64,000 bases of DNA from Cylicocyclus nassatus (lineage: Eukaryota > Nematoda > Chromadorea > Rhabditida > Strongylidae): assembly GCA_958299035.1 (NCBI GenBank), contig CATQJL010000112.1:61487823-61551822 (forward strand), written 5' to 3'. Each line of letters starts with the position of its first letter. Position 1 is the stretch's first letter. The notes beneath the pieces were generated by a model, which worked only from the letters and a program-made list of their open reading frames with translations, was not told the origin of the DNA and searched no databases. A program made the translations under genes and the position numbers. This document shows, one piece after another, positions 45,759 to 57,831 of this stretch.

Positions 45759-46335
45759 TCTATATATATAAAACTCAAAATTGCGAGTTTGGAGGCTATG
45801 TGCGTTATAGAAACGCGCGCCGCTCAACCGATTCAGCTGAAACTTTGCACACATATGTTTTCGAGCCCTGCGCAGATGATAGGCTACTTTTGCGTCGATT
45901 TGTTGGGTCCTTTTATCGATTTATTGATTTGTTTACGTTTTTCTAAGTTGGAGGCTTATCATATTTAATCAACCATTTTCCCATTCAAGCAAAGGAGGGC
46001 GGTGAAGCTCATTTTTACCCCAGGACTGTGAGGATATGGTTTCGAAGCGGATGTCTCAGGGTAAGTCATCCATCACAAATAAGAAAGAGAGGGGGGGGGG
46101 CTCGCAGGCAATGGCCGTATCCATCAACGAACCAAATGGGTTCCGCAACCGTGATTTCGCGAACCCACAGGCCGGGATCGATACTCATCGTTAGCACTGC
46201 TAAGTTCGCTAACCCACTAGCTTTGATTATTTCGTGGCTTGAGCCTACCCAGTGGGTCCCAGAACCCAGTGCGTTCGTTGATAAATACGACCACAGGTGA
46301 ACAATGGCCCGGGCTGGACCGGGAAAGCCAACTAG
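45759..46335 (+). mobile_element. Non-autonomous Helitron, family 2 (CTAG end), inside copy 4
   Basis: 5' TCTATATATATAAAACTC after A (45758); 3' GACCGGGAAAGCCAACTAG followed by T (46336). The A|T insertion and CTRR end fit Helitrons. It shares the CGATTCAGCTGAAACTTTGC type of 5' region. The G-run at about 46090 is part of it. Confidence 0.68.
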
Positions 46336-46368
46336 TAACTTATAATAACGGGATAAGGGCTTACGCGC

Positions 46369-46552
<184 letters not shown>

Positions 46553-47401
46553 CTCTGTCTGTCACGAAATTCGTAGAGCGAGTTCCAGCAACGGTCCTAA
46601 GTTAGAATTTTGGTCGTAGCATCCTATCAGCATGTATATAAAGTATGCAAAAGCACAAGCCGATCCGATAAGTGGAACATATGAAAATTGTGCGCCAAAC
46701 GGATTCATGCGACTTCTCGCGCCCAAAGTGGACCTGTAATTGGACTTTTTCTAAAATCATGAATTTATCTGGAAAGTAATTCCGCAAACCATGGAGTCTA
46801 GGCCGACAAGTGAGCAAAAAATCTACTTTCAAGCAAGATCGGCACCCAAAAGGAATAATTGCATAAATAGTCGATTTGTCAAGGCGTTACCTAAGAATTC
46901 GACAAGATTTTTGCTTAGAGATGTAACTCACGGTTGCCATCATCCTTATGGCGACTATCAAGCCATTATGACTCCAGTAAGCGATTCAAACCCACGATTT
47001 ATCTGTTGAAGAGTACTTTCGTCCTCTCAAAATCACCGATTTTACATTGAAAAAAAAGCTTTTGAAATGAGTAGTTGTTTACAATTCATCCTGATGTTTG
47101 GCATCGCGCGATATGTTTTTAAGACATCATTTTACGACTTCGAGGAAAGCACGTGGATAGTAGGACCAGTGTGAGCCTCTGCGGAGCAGAGGCGACGCAT
47201 TGGTTGTTCGAACAATGATTGGAAAGGGTCTTTGTTCGAATAATTTGTTCATGTAACAACTCAAAAAATGACGTACTCGAATTTTCGAATATTTGAGGAA
47301 TTTGAAAAGACCATTATTCAAGTATTCAATTATTGGAGGAGTCTTGAAAATAAATGTTCGAATATTCGAATATTGCATTCGAATATTGGAATATCCTATC
47401 A

Positions 47402-48105
47402 CCAGTGCGTCACCTCTGCTTCGCAGAGGCTCGCACTGGCTCTACTATCTAGGCTCTACTCATTCTCGCATAATGATGGCACTGGTACTCACCGAGCGAT
47501 GCCGACTATCACGAACAAAATGTAAACAACTACTCATTCCGAAAACTTTCTTATGTGAAATCGGTGATTTCGCGTGGACGAGTCTTTTTGCAAGAAAACA
47601 AACGCAAATTTTTATAGGTTTTTGATTTTCCCGTGGTCTAACACTTGCAATAAGAACAGCAGTCACTGTGAGCTACATCTTTATGCAAAATCTCGTCAAA
47701 TGCTCTGGTAAAACCTTGCCAAGTTGATTATTTACGCAACCAATACTTTTTGGCGCCGTTTCTGTAAAGTAATAGACTTTTGATTACTTTTTTGGGCCTA
47801 AGTTCATGGCTTGCACATTTACTTGGCATAAACATTCACGACTCTACAAAAAGTGGAATCACGGACCCAAATCTGCGGCTCAAACGCAAAGTGGATCCGT
47901 TTGACGCGCAGTTTCTGAGGGATCCACTCAACGAATCTGCTCGTGCTATTGCGTGTTGGATTTTCATGCGGGTAGCATGCGCTGTGCAAAATTTGAGCCC
48001 AGGAGGTTGGCTGGAACTCGCGCTATGGATTTCTTAACAGACAGACATTCACACAGACAGACACATAAAAAACGTAAACACTCTTAGCGCGTTACTATAG
48101 TAGGA
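47402..48105 (-). mobile_element. Non-autonomous Helitron, family 1, copy 5
   Basis: Read on minus, 5' TCCTACTATAGTAACGCGCT after A; 3' hairpin CCTCTGCGAAGCAGAGG, TGACGCACTGG, then T. 704 bp. It faces copy 4 across 200 bp of TCGAATA-rich sequence (47204-47401). Confidence 0.7.
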
Positions 48106-48123
48106 TATCCAGTTATTCGTTTA

Positions 48124-48151
48124 CCAGCCGCTCTCTGCCGCTACGCGGCAG
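48124..48151 (-). mobile_element. Putative 3' terminus of the helicase-bearing Helitron
   Basis: On minus: hairpin CTGCCGCGTAGCGGCAG (48151-48135), then AGAGCGGCTGG and T. Hairpin, short spacer and CTRR-T match a Helitron 3' end and the layout of family 1. The matching 5' end was not identified. Confidence 0.5.
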
Positions 48152-48524
48152 ATTCGGCTGTTACTCGGCAGCTTCGCTGCCTCGTACATCTTTCATTTTA
48201 AATGCCAATGTAAGATCAAGTCATTTGATTGCCTGTTCGGACGAATTACTTCTGTTTATGACCTGTTTAGATCGACAGACCGAAGACATAATTTTGTACC
48301 TGCAAGTTCATTGAATCAACATCATAAGCAATAAATAGTATGCAATTAACAACAACATAAATGGCTGCAACAGTGACTACACCAAAAAAGATGATGCCAA
48401 CAACAACAACAACGATAAGTACAACAAAAAAGGCCTATGACACAACAACAGTAACAAAGGAGCATTCGTAACAGCAAATCTTAGAGTGTAGAACTTCACA
48501 GGACTTCGGTGAAAACCACGTTGA

Positions 48525-50058
48525 CTAATTTTGATTGGCGACTTGCACAATGAGACCTTCACGTGACCTCGAACGGCTGAGGGCCACATAGAGTTGACCG
48601 TGACTGAAGACATCGGTGGGAAGCCACAGTCCAACCTTGCTGAAGGATTGGCCTTGGGCCTTGTTGATGCTCATAGCGAGCGCCAATCTGACGGGGAATT
48701 GGGAGCGCCGGAGTCTGAAGGGCAAATTCTTGTCGTTGTAGTTGTGGATCCTCGGAATCACGACAGACTGCCCATGCCGATTACCTATTATGAATTTGCA
48801 TTGTATGAGACGACGGCCCATATCGCGGACTTGTAGTCGTGTTCCATTGCATAGCCCGGATGAAACGTCAAAGATCCTAAGAGCACGACGATGGCGCCCT
48901 TTTTCAACTTGAGATAGTGCGGCGGCAAGGAGGAGCTAGAGATTGTGTTGAGAAACTCGGTAGTATTGAATTGACTATGGTCGTTAGCGTCGTCGGTGAC
49001 AATTTCATCGTGCGAATAGTAAATCTTTTCTTCACCTTGTATGCGGCTTAGATCTTGCTCGTTTATGGAATTCACGTCGACGTTTTTGGGGGCAAGGACA
49101 GCCTGATCAGACAAAACAACCAATGGTTCGATGCAATCGCCGTATAGCTCCTGGAATATATCTCGACCCATGATTTCCGTTGGCAGTTTCACTCGTCCTT
49201 GGCTGTCATTGACGGTGCCGTTGCGCACACGCAATAGAAAGTCCTTCCAATCCGCATCGCGGCTTGTCACTCGCATATTTTCGGAAAGGCGGAGTACTAT
49301 GAAATGCGGCCAAAGGGACGACTGCTTAATGCACATGCTTAGTTGGTCTGCTCGCGATCCGCTGCGAACAACCGGTAAGGCCTGAGGGATACCTCACGCG
49401 ATTCGGCCAAATCGCCACTTTCACGCGACTTGGCGATTTGCCAGATATCTACAAATTTATCGTGCGCGCTTCTCGAACGCCTAGGCAGGTAGCTCGTGTA
49501 AGTTGTTGTAAATGGGTTAAGTTCTGACCAATGGAAACATATTGATGACGAATTACATGGAGTCGTTGTTGTGCCAAAGCGCGCAGCGACAGGAATCGCG
49601 CGAGGTATGCCTTAGGCCTAAGATCTGCCAGAAGTCGCCTCCGAAAACGACCATTTTTCCGCCAAAGGGCTTGTCCACTTGCATGATATCGCGTAGTACT
49701 GCATTCACCTCTCAAAAGCCGTTTTTGGGATTATAGAGGCTTCGTCCCATATGAACACGTCGTTTTCGGCGAGCAGTCTCGCGTCCTTCATCTGCTTTCT
49801 GTGGGATGATGTCTCGCAGTTGTTCAAGATATCTAGCTTGAACAACGACACCGTTGTGCGACCCGATGGGAGCAGGTTGTCCGCGATTTCTGTCCACGCT
49901 GTACACACGACTTTGCGCCCTTGATTGATGAGGATATCAAAAAGGCATGTATAGGTTCACGTTTTACTTGAACCGCCGGGACCATCGATGAAGAAAAGCT
50001 TTGGAGCGTCAGGGTCACCAAGAGCACCAAGAATGGTGTCAACCGCTGCCTTTTGCTA
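48525..50058 (-). pseudogene. Helitron-type PIF1-like DNA helicase, decayed
   Basis: PIF1-family superfamily 1B helicase as carried by Helitrons (the helicase half of RepHel, unwinding DNA during rolling-circle transposition). In order on the minus strand: QKAAVDTILGAL; Walker A as GPGGSSKT followed at once by TGA (49957-49959); VVCTAWTEIADNLLPSGRTT; Walker B FIWDEAS; FGGKMVVFGGDFWQI; then after a 240-bp MITE LPVVRSGSRADQ; LRLSENMRV; SLPPHYLKLKKGAIVVLL; GLCNGTRL-like reading in a shifted frame; and INKAQGQSFSKVG with FSHGQLYVALSRSRSREG. Further frameshifts occur near 49706 and 48860. The Walker A Lys is present but a Ser replaces the usual Thr-Gly. The HUH nuclease (Rep) was not found. Inactive as it stands. 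Confidence 0.82.
49379..49618. mobile_element. 240-bp MITE inserted in the helicase, TSD TAA
   Basis: The left end GGCCTGAGGGATACCTC and right end GAGGTATGCCTTAGGCC are inverted, with TAA at 49376-49378 and 49619-49621. Same family and length as 40749-40988. It splits the conserved GGDFxQI / LPVV motif between Ile and Leu. Confidence 0.78.
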
Positions 50059-50870
50059 TAAATTTAAACTCCCATATAAGCGATTACCTTCGGCTGAGCA
50101 AAATGCAATATCGTACGCGTGAGTCGTGGGACGACGGGCTAACGACGGTGTGGGAATGTTGAATGAAGCATGTTGATATTGATAAGTCTCTTGATAAGTC
50201 GCTCCTCAAGATCTCCGCCTTGCGCCACGTGCTCGAGTTTTCTGCGCAATATGCATCTGCGAACTGGGAGTGGAGGTAGGTGCCGGTTCAAACATTACTT
50301 GTTGCCGCGAGTCAAGCGTAGAGATCGTTTGTGCTGTGCTCTCGTCGATTGGCTCGTATCCTCGTTGGCCAACCCGTTCTGGGCTCGCACCATGCCTGGA
50401 TTGATCCAGTGTCTCCTGAAGGTGTCCGCTGAGCTGTGGTTCCTATTGCCGTCGACGAAGATGACGTTCACGCATTGAGGCAAGACACCGTTCTCGTTCC
50501 TCTGGTGTTTCTCGGCTACGACGAAGGCGGCTACGCATGGCTTCAGAAGTGCGCCTTGCTGCGGTACGGCTCGGATTCTCCGGGCGATATGCATCTGCGA
50601 CTGAGGTGTGGAGGGGGACGGTCCATTGCTGGAGGGGGTCAATGTCGGCGCCATGGTCTCGGGAGTAACAGTAGTCGAAGGAGGTACGACCGATGAAGGC
50701 ATGGTATGAATGAACCGTAAGGCCGGGATAGGGTATTTTGATTTGTTCATATTTGATCTCGTGGATGAACCATTTTGATTTTGTTAATGAGCTAATCAGT
50801 CGGAAAATCCGTTGCGAAAGGTCAACGCATAGATGGATATCAGCTAGCCTCCAGAATGTTGCATACAAAG
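50059..50870 (-). pseudogene. Possible upstream part of the Helitron protein, Arg/Glu-rich
   Basis: Overlapping minus frames read TAARRTSEAMRSRLRRSRET and PEERERCLASMRERHLRRRQ, and in another frame a Pro/Ser/Thr-rich stretch. Arg/Glu repeat segments of this style precede the Helitron-like domain in some elements, but no Rep or Helitron_like_N motif was seen. A 32-bp GT-AG-like gap (50059-50090) precedes QKAAVD. Confidence 0.3.
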
Positions 50871-50982
50871 AATCAAAAAAGGTAAAAAAGTTTAGTGGTC
50901 AAAGTTGTAGATATTTTGTTCAAATTAACTATGCTCAGTTATCCCTTCCTGCCAGTTTTCAGCTCAACAGAGATTAGAACAT

Positions 50983-51270
50983 GAAAAAATCGATAAATCG
51001 ATAGCGCCATTCAGTGATTTTCGGTGAAAAAGCTTAGTGACACCCGCCCCACCCCGATCTTCATGTGTGCAAAGTTTCGTTTGAATTCAATGAAGTTTTC
51101 TAACTTTTTAGGCCGGTCATAACGAACTTGCTAAGCGAAAAACGCAAAAAATCGATAAATCGATAGCGCCAATCATGATTTTCAGTGAAAAAGCTTAGTG
51201 ACACCCGCCCTACCCCGATCTTCATGTGTGCAAAGTTTCATCCGAATTCTTCGATTCTTTGTACCGTTTC
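50983..51270 (+). repeat. Tandem duplication, period 162
   Basis: CGATAAATCG with the following sequence (AGCTTAGTGACACCCGCCC, CCCCGATCTTCATGTGTGCA) occurs at 50991 and again at 51153. The unit resembles the terminal part of the family 2 Helitron at 52369-53439 (GACACCCGCC, CCGATGTGTATGTGTGCC). Confidence 0.65.
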
Positions 51271-52368
51271 AGTCCGGTCATAAAAAAAGTGCTTATCCAA
51301 ATATTATATAAGTATTGATTGAATAGTCGAACATTCGATCAAGTTCGGTTATTCTAACATTTAAACAAAAACGTTGAATTTTGGAATGTGCCCATCCTAT
51401 CTTTGATAGTCTAGAGACAGGGACTCAAAAGTGAAGGTTGTCTGATTGTCTGCCCCTCATGATGAAAAAAGATGCAAAACAGTGTCAGTGAAAGCAAAAG
51501 AAACTTATGAAAATCGTATAAAAATGTTGCAATAAGTTTGAAATCTTTCTCTCGGTGGCATTGCAGGTTTTCGCTTAAGGAGCACGTAATCCACAACACG
51601 GGGAAAAACGAGAAAAAGCTACTTTTTCTTTTGTTTATTCCAAAAACAACCATGTTTCGTAAGTAAAGTTTATCAAGAGAGATAAACACGATAAGTAGTT
51701 TTGAAAACGTAGATTTTTGTTCTTACCAAGTCGAATTGCGTCATTCAAAGCCAACCTAGTTTTTGGTGCGTCCTCTGAATTTTTACCCCGCATTGTGGTT
51801 CACGTTTTCTGGGACGTTGTCTAAATTGTTCCGCTCACTATTCTGAGCAATAATCGCTCAAGCTGAATAAAATCGCTGCGAAAGCACTGAAACAGAACAA
51901 GGTAAAGAAAAACGCACTTTTTACGATTTTTCAACAAAAATTCCGCCTTAAACGAAGAGATAAGCACTGGGTCGTTGTCTGCATCATGAACAAAAGCAAG
52001 ATCTATAGAATGCACGAAAAAACCGCGTGAAAAGAGTTAAACTAGGGTAAAAACAAGAGATTCTCGAAAACAAGGTTTTTGCTGGATTTCTCGTTCAGAT
52101 CAAAAAATATGGTTTTGGGACGTAGTCAGCGTGAAAGTAGAGATCAAGAGCTTCAATATGATATACAGCTTGCTAGTATTGGATTTGGAACAACGAAGAA
52201 AAGGTTAAAGAAAAGGGAGCCAAATGCCCAGCGCCCCGCGTTTGGGGTAGCGAAATAGCGCGCAGCGCGCGAAGAAGTAGATGAGCAAAGAAAAGAAGCC
52301 GACGGCGCATTTGGCTATGGTCGTAGATCTCGCTTGGTCTTAACGAAACCTTGCAGCATTATATACCA
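51271..52368. other. No gene supported
   Basis: 51300-51370 carries a TCGAATA-like AT patch. 52190-52320 holds a GC-rich patch (GCGCGCAGCGCGCG). No frame with family motifs. Confidence 0.4.
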
Positions 52369-53439
52369 CTAGCTGGCTTACCCGGCTCCGCCGTATCCGG
52401 ACCAAACTTGGCACACATACACTTCGGGCCCCGGCGGGTGTCACAGTCCACTTTTCGTTATCGATCGATGTCGATTTTACCGATTTTTATCATTTTCTTT
52501 GCAGAGTTCACCTACAGGGCTAGGAGTTGGCACAGGGGGGGGAAGTGAGCATGGGGATTCCGAATACAATATTAGTTTTCAGAATTATCGATTGCTTTTA
52601 TTGATTTTATCGATTTTTTGGCAGAGTTCACCTACAGGGCTAGGAGTTGGCACAGGGGGGTAATCGAGCATGTGGATTCCGAATACAATATTGGTTTTCA
52701 GGATTATCGATTACTTTTATCGATTTTATCGATTTTTTTGCAAAGTTTGACCTGCGGGGCTGGGAGTTTGCACAGAGGGTAATCGAGCATGCAGATTACG
52801 AATACAATATTAGTTTTCAAGATCGTCCATTACTTTTATCGATTTTATCGATTTTTTGAAAATTTGAGCTAGGGGGCTGGAATTTGGCACAGGGGTGTTC
52901 GAGCATGCTGATCACCCCCCTTGGGGATGATCAGCATGCTCGATTACCCCCCTGTGCCAACTCCCAGCCCCCTAGCTCAAACTTTGCAAAAAAATCGATA
53001 AAATCGATAAAAGTAATCGATAATCCTGAAAACCAATATTGTATTCGGAATCCACATGCTCGATTACCCCCCTGTGCCAACTCCCAGCCCCGTAGCTCAA
53101 ACTTTGCAAAAAAATCGATAAAATCGATAAAAGTAATCGATAATCCTGAAAACCAATATTGTATTCGGAATCCCCATGCTCGATTACCCCCCTGTGCCAA
53201 CTCCCAGCCCCGTAGGTGAACTCAGCAAAAAAATCGATAAAAATCGATAAAATCGATATCGATCGATGACGAAAAGTAGCCTATGACACCCGCCGGGGCC
53301 CGATGTGTATGTGTGCCAAGTTTGGTCCGGATCGGTTCAGAAATGGAATTTTCTATTCGGAACATACGTACACACAGACAGACAGACATACAGACAGACA
53401 GACATACATACAAACAGACATTCAGCTTTATATATAAGA
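52369..53439 (-). mobile_element. Helitron, family 2, with palindromic minisatellite core
   Basis: On the minus strand 5' TCTTATATATAAAGCTG after A (53440), then a TCTG-rich tract; 3' GAGCCGGGTAAGCCAGCTAG followed by T (52368). A|TC and CTAG|T are Helitron ends. The two flanks are also inverted to each other (CGGACCAAACTTGGCACACA at both ends), and the middle is an inverted array of minisatellite units. No coding capacity. Confidence 0.7.
52495..53232. repeat. Inverted minisatellite array, about 118-bp units
   Basis: About four units head to tail up to 52915, then about three in reverse orientation to 53232. The unit contains GGGCTAGGAGTTGGCACAGG, TAATCGAGCATG, GATTCCGAATACAATATTGG and TTTTATCGATTTTATCGA. 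The turn is a short palindrome CATGCTGATCACCCCCCTTG and its complement. A diverged unit lies at 63425-63490. The long open frames on both strands are produced by the repeat. Confidence 0.82.
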
Positions 53440-53745
53440 TTCTGATTGTCATGACACGAGGAGGAGCACTGACATCCCAAGCTGGAAAATCACTCATTAA
53501 CGAGTTGGATCAGCATTTTCTTGCGCGAGTCTCTGCGCAATTTAAGCGCAGTTTCTCCTTTTTATTGGACTGCGACTGCTTCCCTAAACTTCTGAAACTC
53601 GATTTCCGTCAAATAAGAGTGTTGTCCCGATTCTGGAGAAGCGCTCACAGAAACCTTCTACTGCGTGAAAAAAGGCTATAAAAACGCAAATTCTCGGTTT
53701 CGCTGAGATAATCCAAAGACATTTTTTAATCCTTGCATTCTCCCG

Positions 53746-56704
53746 TCACTCGGGGTCTGCCGTTCTCGTCAATCTTTTCCATTCTTCTCGGTTCAAGGCC
53801 TGCTCGTCTCTTATACCAAGTCTCTCATATCTGCTTTGACTTTATCCAGCCATCTCATCTTAGGTCTTCCTCTTGGTCTCTTCCCTGGCACTTCCACTGA
53901 CATGGCCAATCTCGTAATGTGGCTTTCTTCTCTTTGGCTCACATGTCCATACCACTGTAGACGTCTTTCTTGCATCTTCTTTACAATGGGTGTCACTTTC
54001 ATTACGCTTCGTATAGTGTCATTCGGGACATGGTCTAGCATCGTCACTCCTGTGATCCATCTCAGCATTCGTGTTTCCATTAGGCCCCGGGCAGACTTCA
54101 CGCGATTTGATCGTCGCGACTGAATCGTGACGAGACAACTGTTACAATATCATTCCATGCCGATCAACTTACATTCGGTTGTGATACTGTTCCAGCCCGA
54201 AATTTTTCAATGTGAAATGAAAATGAATGGAAATCTTGGCGATTAGATCGCGACGATTAAGTCGCGTGAAGTCTGACCGGGGCCTTACACTGATCATTCT
54301 CTCTTCGTCACGTGTACATGGCCAGCATTCGCTTCCGTATAGGGCCGTTGGTCGAACTATCGTGCGATATATCAGGGACTTCAGTTTTCTTGGCATCCGC
54401 TTATCACATAGGACTCCTGTGATACTTCTCCACTTCATCCATGCTGCGTTCACTCTACTACTTATCTCATCGCGGAGGTTGCCATCTGCGGAGATACGGC
54501 TTCCCAGGTACTTGAAGGAGGTGGTCTTCTTGAGTTGCGTGTCTCCGATCTGGATTGTCCCGGGTGTCTGTGTTCCCAGTTCCATATACTCCGTTTTCGT
54601 CATGTTCAGCTTCAGCCCATGCATCTCAAGCTGATCCTTCCACTTCTGCACTTCCATTTGGAGCTCTCTTCTGCTTCTTGCCAGTAGGAGAACATCGCCT
54701 GCGTACATGAGCGTCCATGGTGGCTGTCGTATGAAACCGTCGACCACTGCATCTATGACTGTGTTGAACAGGAGCGGTGAGAGTACAGAGCCTTGGTGTA
54801 CGCCAGCTCGTATCTGAATTTCTTTCGTCGGTCCCGCTGCTGTCTGTACGTGGCTGGTGGCATTCTTGTAGATCATCTTCGTCCATTGCACGTACTCTTC
54901 TGGCACCTTGTGCTTTCGTAGTGCCCACCATATGACGTCGTGTGGTACCTTGTCGAACGCCTTTTCCAGGTCGAGGAACGCTGCATGTAGTTCACATTGC
55001 TTCTCCCTGCTTCTTTCTATCATTATTCTGGCGGTATGGATGGCGTCTGTTGTGCTACAGCCCTTCACGAATCCACACTGATTGGGGGCTAGTTCTATGA
55101 TGCTTCGGAGTCTCGTTTCTAGTATTCGTTCGAAGATCTTCAGCGTGTGACTCGTTAGACTTATGGGACGATATGTCGAGCAATCGGCTATGTCTCCTTT
55201 CTTCTTCCATACTGGAATCGTTGTGCTTCTGAACCAATCGCGCGGCATCTTCTTGGATTCGATTATCCGATTGAGAAGCTGTGTTAGCCAAGTGATTCCA
55301 GCTTGTCCGCACCTCTTCCAGAATTCACTGGGGATGTCGTCTAGGCCGGTTGCTTTGCCGTTCTTCGTCTTCGCTATGGCTGCGCGAACTTCATCTTCTG
55401 TGATGTTTTCTACCGGTCCTTGTACCGTCTCAGCTACTATGGTAGATGACATTTGTAGCTTGTAGATGCTGTTCTCTCGAAGTGTGCTCTCCATCGTTCG
55501 CTTATCTTCTCTGGACTTCTTAGAATTCTTCCGTACTCGTCTTTGATGTTGTAGAAGTGGCTTGTATCTTCTGTGGCTTCTGCTCTTTTCCTTGTGATCG
55601 GTAGATATCACGTTCGCCTTCTCGAGTGTACAGCTTCTTGTAGAAGTCTGCTATGTACGCTTCCTTCGCTTCTCTTACGCTCTTCTTTGCTGCACGTTTT
55701 GCGTCCACATATTTCTGAAGATCGTCTTCTAATCTTGTCTTCTGCCACAGCTGGTATGCGAGCTTCTTACTCTTGATCACAGCTTGAACATCCTCATTTC
55801 ACCACCAAGTTTCTTTGTCAAGTCTTGGCTTTCCTGGTTTTGTAAACCCCAGCAGGTTTCCTGCCATCTGATGAACGTTCTTCTTCAGATCGTCCAGGAA
55901 CGCTCCGGTTCGTCTTCTAGGAGTGGTAGAGCTGATTCCATAGCAGCTTTGGATCGAGCGTCGTCTTTGAGCTTCCACCACTTGATGCGTATTCTGTTCT
56001 CCGTCATTGCATTTCTTCGATTCTTGACTGGGATATTCAGATCTAAAATCAGTAGTCGATGTTGTGGTACACATTCTTCGCTAGAGATCACTTTGCAGTT
56101 CTTCACGTACTTGAGCTCCTTTAGTCGTACCGCCCAGAAGTATTTGCGATTTTCGATTTCCGCTGGCATACATTACTAGGTGATCGGTCTTCTTGATGAA
56201 GTAGGTGTTTGCCAACGCCAATTCATGAGCGGAAGCGAACTCTAGAATTCGACCGACTTCTTCGTTGCGGATCCCATACCCGTGATTTCCGTGACTTCTA
56301 TTCGCACCACTTCACTGTTCACCGACATGGCCATTAAGATCTGCTCCAATCAGTAGCGTTTCTTCTGAAGGTACACATCTGATGTAGTCATCTAGTTCTT
56401 GCCAGAAGCCGTCTTTCTCTTCTACCGTGCAACCTGCTTGGGGTGCGTATGCGGTGACTACTCGGAGAACTCGCTCACCCACATCTAATGTGATGCCCAT
56501 GAGTTCGGAGATGACTATTCCGACGCCGTTTCTTTTGCTGCTTGTTCCTTTATATAGAAGCTTGAAGCCGTCTCCTATATCGCGTGACTTCTCACCCTTC
56601 CATCTGGTCTCCTGGATGTAGGCGATGTCTACTCTACGTCTTCCAAGAAGAACCGCCAGTTCTCGATGTCGCCCAGTAAGAGATCCGACGTTGACAGTGG
56701 CCAA
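53746..56704 (-). pseudogene. RTE-like LINE: endonuclease and reverse transcriptase, decayed
   Basis: On the minus strand, apurinic-type endonuclease motifs come first: ATVNVGSLTGR, IAYIQETRWKG, VVTAYAPQ and IGADLNGHVG (56312-56704). HGYGIRNEEVGRILEFA and HRLLILDLNIPVKNRRN continue in shifted frames. The reverse transcriptase (about 54300-55560) shows STYRPISLTSHTLKIFERIL, NQCGFVKGCSTTDAI, AFLDLEKAFDKVPHDVIWW, GVHQGSVLSPLLFN, YAGDVLLLA, LKLNMTKTEYMEL and FKYLGS. The C-terminal part (LYGSECWP, then LQWYGHVSQREE, KRPRGRPKMRW) ends near 53746 in a shifted frame with LNREEWKRLTRTADPE. Defects: frameshifts near 56312, about 55600 and 53812; a MITE insertion at 54083-54284; and Gly for the first Asp of YADD (54697-54699). 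Confidence 0.85.
54083..54284. mobile_element. 202-bp PIF/Harbinger-like MITE in the LINE, TSD TTA
   Basis: The left end GGCCCCGGGCAGACTTCACG and right end CGTGAAGTCTGACCGGGGCC are inverted, with TTA at 54080-54082 and 54285-54287. It interrupts the LINE frame after EERMISV; the LINE resumes at METRMLRWITGV. Nearly identical to 61270-61472. Confidence 0.8.
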
Positions 56705-57135
56705 TCGAAGAGGAGAGAACTTGGATCGTTGATTGTTTCCATGATGAGCTAGCTTCTTCAGCCGTCCCCGCTCATCTTGTTGGGACGGTAACCCTCGCCT
56801 ACTGTTCGCATCTGTCGGCTCAAATGCGCGTCGCCTCCGGGGAACTCCCTAGCTTTTACTCGAGAATCCTGATGAGACATAAAAGAGCATTGTGATGCGA
56901 CGGGGTTTCTTCTTCAGCCGGCTTGTCGCTTGCTTTCCTTTGGATCAGCAGCCTGACCTTGGAATCGTGGGCAGAGCTGTTTTGCCAAAGAAATTAGGCC
57001 CGCCGCGGAACCGAACCTGTGACCTTCCTCGCCGTAATCAAGGGCACTAACCTCTCGGCCAGCTCTGCCTCTAAAGACATCACTCCTTATATTTGCTTCA
57101 TTCACATTCATTGCGATATAGTCATTATTATAACA
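56705..57135. other. LINE 5' flank; no gene supported
   Basis: On the minus strand the endonuclease frame may extend upstream to about 56860 (ERGRLKKLAHHGNNQRSKFS). Beyond that no motif was seen. Confidence 0.35.
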
Positions 57136-57831
57136 CCAGTGCGTCACCTCTGCTTCGCGGAGGCTCGCACTGGCCCTACTTTCTGTATGCCTTGCTCATT
57201 CCCGCATAATAGTGACATTGAAACTTACCGCGCTAAGCAGGCTATCACGAATGAATTGTAAACAACTACTCATTCCGAAAGCTTTTTTGTGTGAGATCGG
57301 TGTTTTCGCGAGGATGAAACTTTTCCGAAAATTATAAATGCAAATTTGAACCGCTTTTTGGACTGTTTATGGTTTGGTAGTCGCCATAACGACGATAATC
57401 ACCGTGTGCTACATCTCTGTGCAAAAATCTTCCCAAATGATCAGGTAAAATCTTGGCAAATCGAACATTTACGCAACTGATTTTTCTCGGCGCCATTTTC
57501 GTAAAGTAATCAACTTTAGTTCAATTTTTTGGGCTAAAGTCCATGGTTTGCAGGTTAGTTTGTTGATCTTATCCATGACTTTGCAAAAAGTGGTGATACA
57601 CGCCCAACTTTGCTGGCCAGAAGCCAAGTGGATCCATTTGCGGCGCAGTTTTTGAGGGATCCACTCAACGGACCCGCTCGTGCTTTTGCATAGCGGACTT
57701 TCATGCTGCTAGCATACGCCGTGCAAAATTTGGGCTCAAGAGGTTGGCTGGAACTCGCTCTACGATTTCGTAACGGACAGACACACACAAAAACACGTAA
57801 ACAACCCTTAGCCCGTTATTATAAGCTATGA
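57136..57831 (-). mobile_element. Non-autonomous Helitron, family 1, copy 6
   Basis: Read on minus, 5' TCATAGCTTATAATAACGGG after A (57832); 3' hairpin CCTCCGCGAAGCAGAGG (one mismatch), TGACGCACTGG, then T (57135). 696 bp. Confidence 0.75.

Noticed and set aside
52884..53219. Repetitive frames on both strands
   Set aside because: Translation of the palindromic 118-bp minisatellite; identical peptides on both strands.
54227..55465. Plus-strand open frames across the LINE
   Set aside because: Antisense to the reverse transcriptase.
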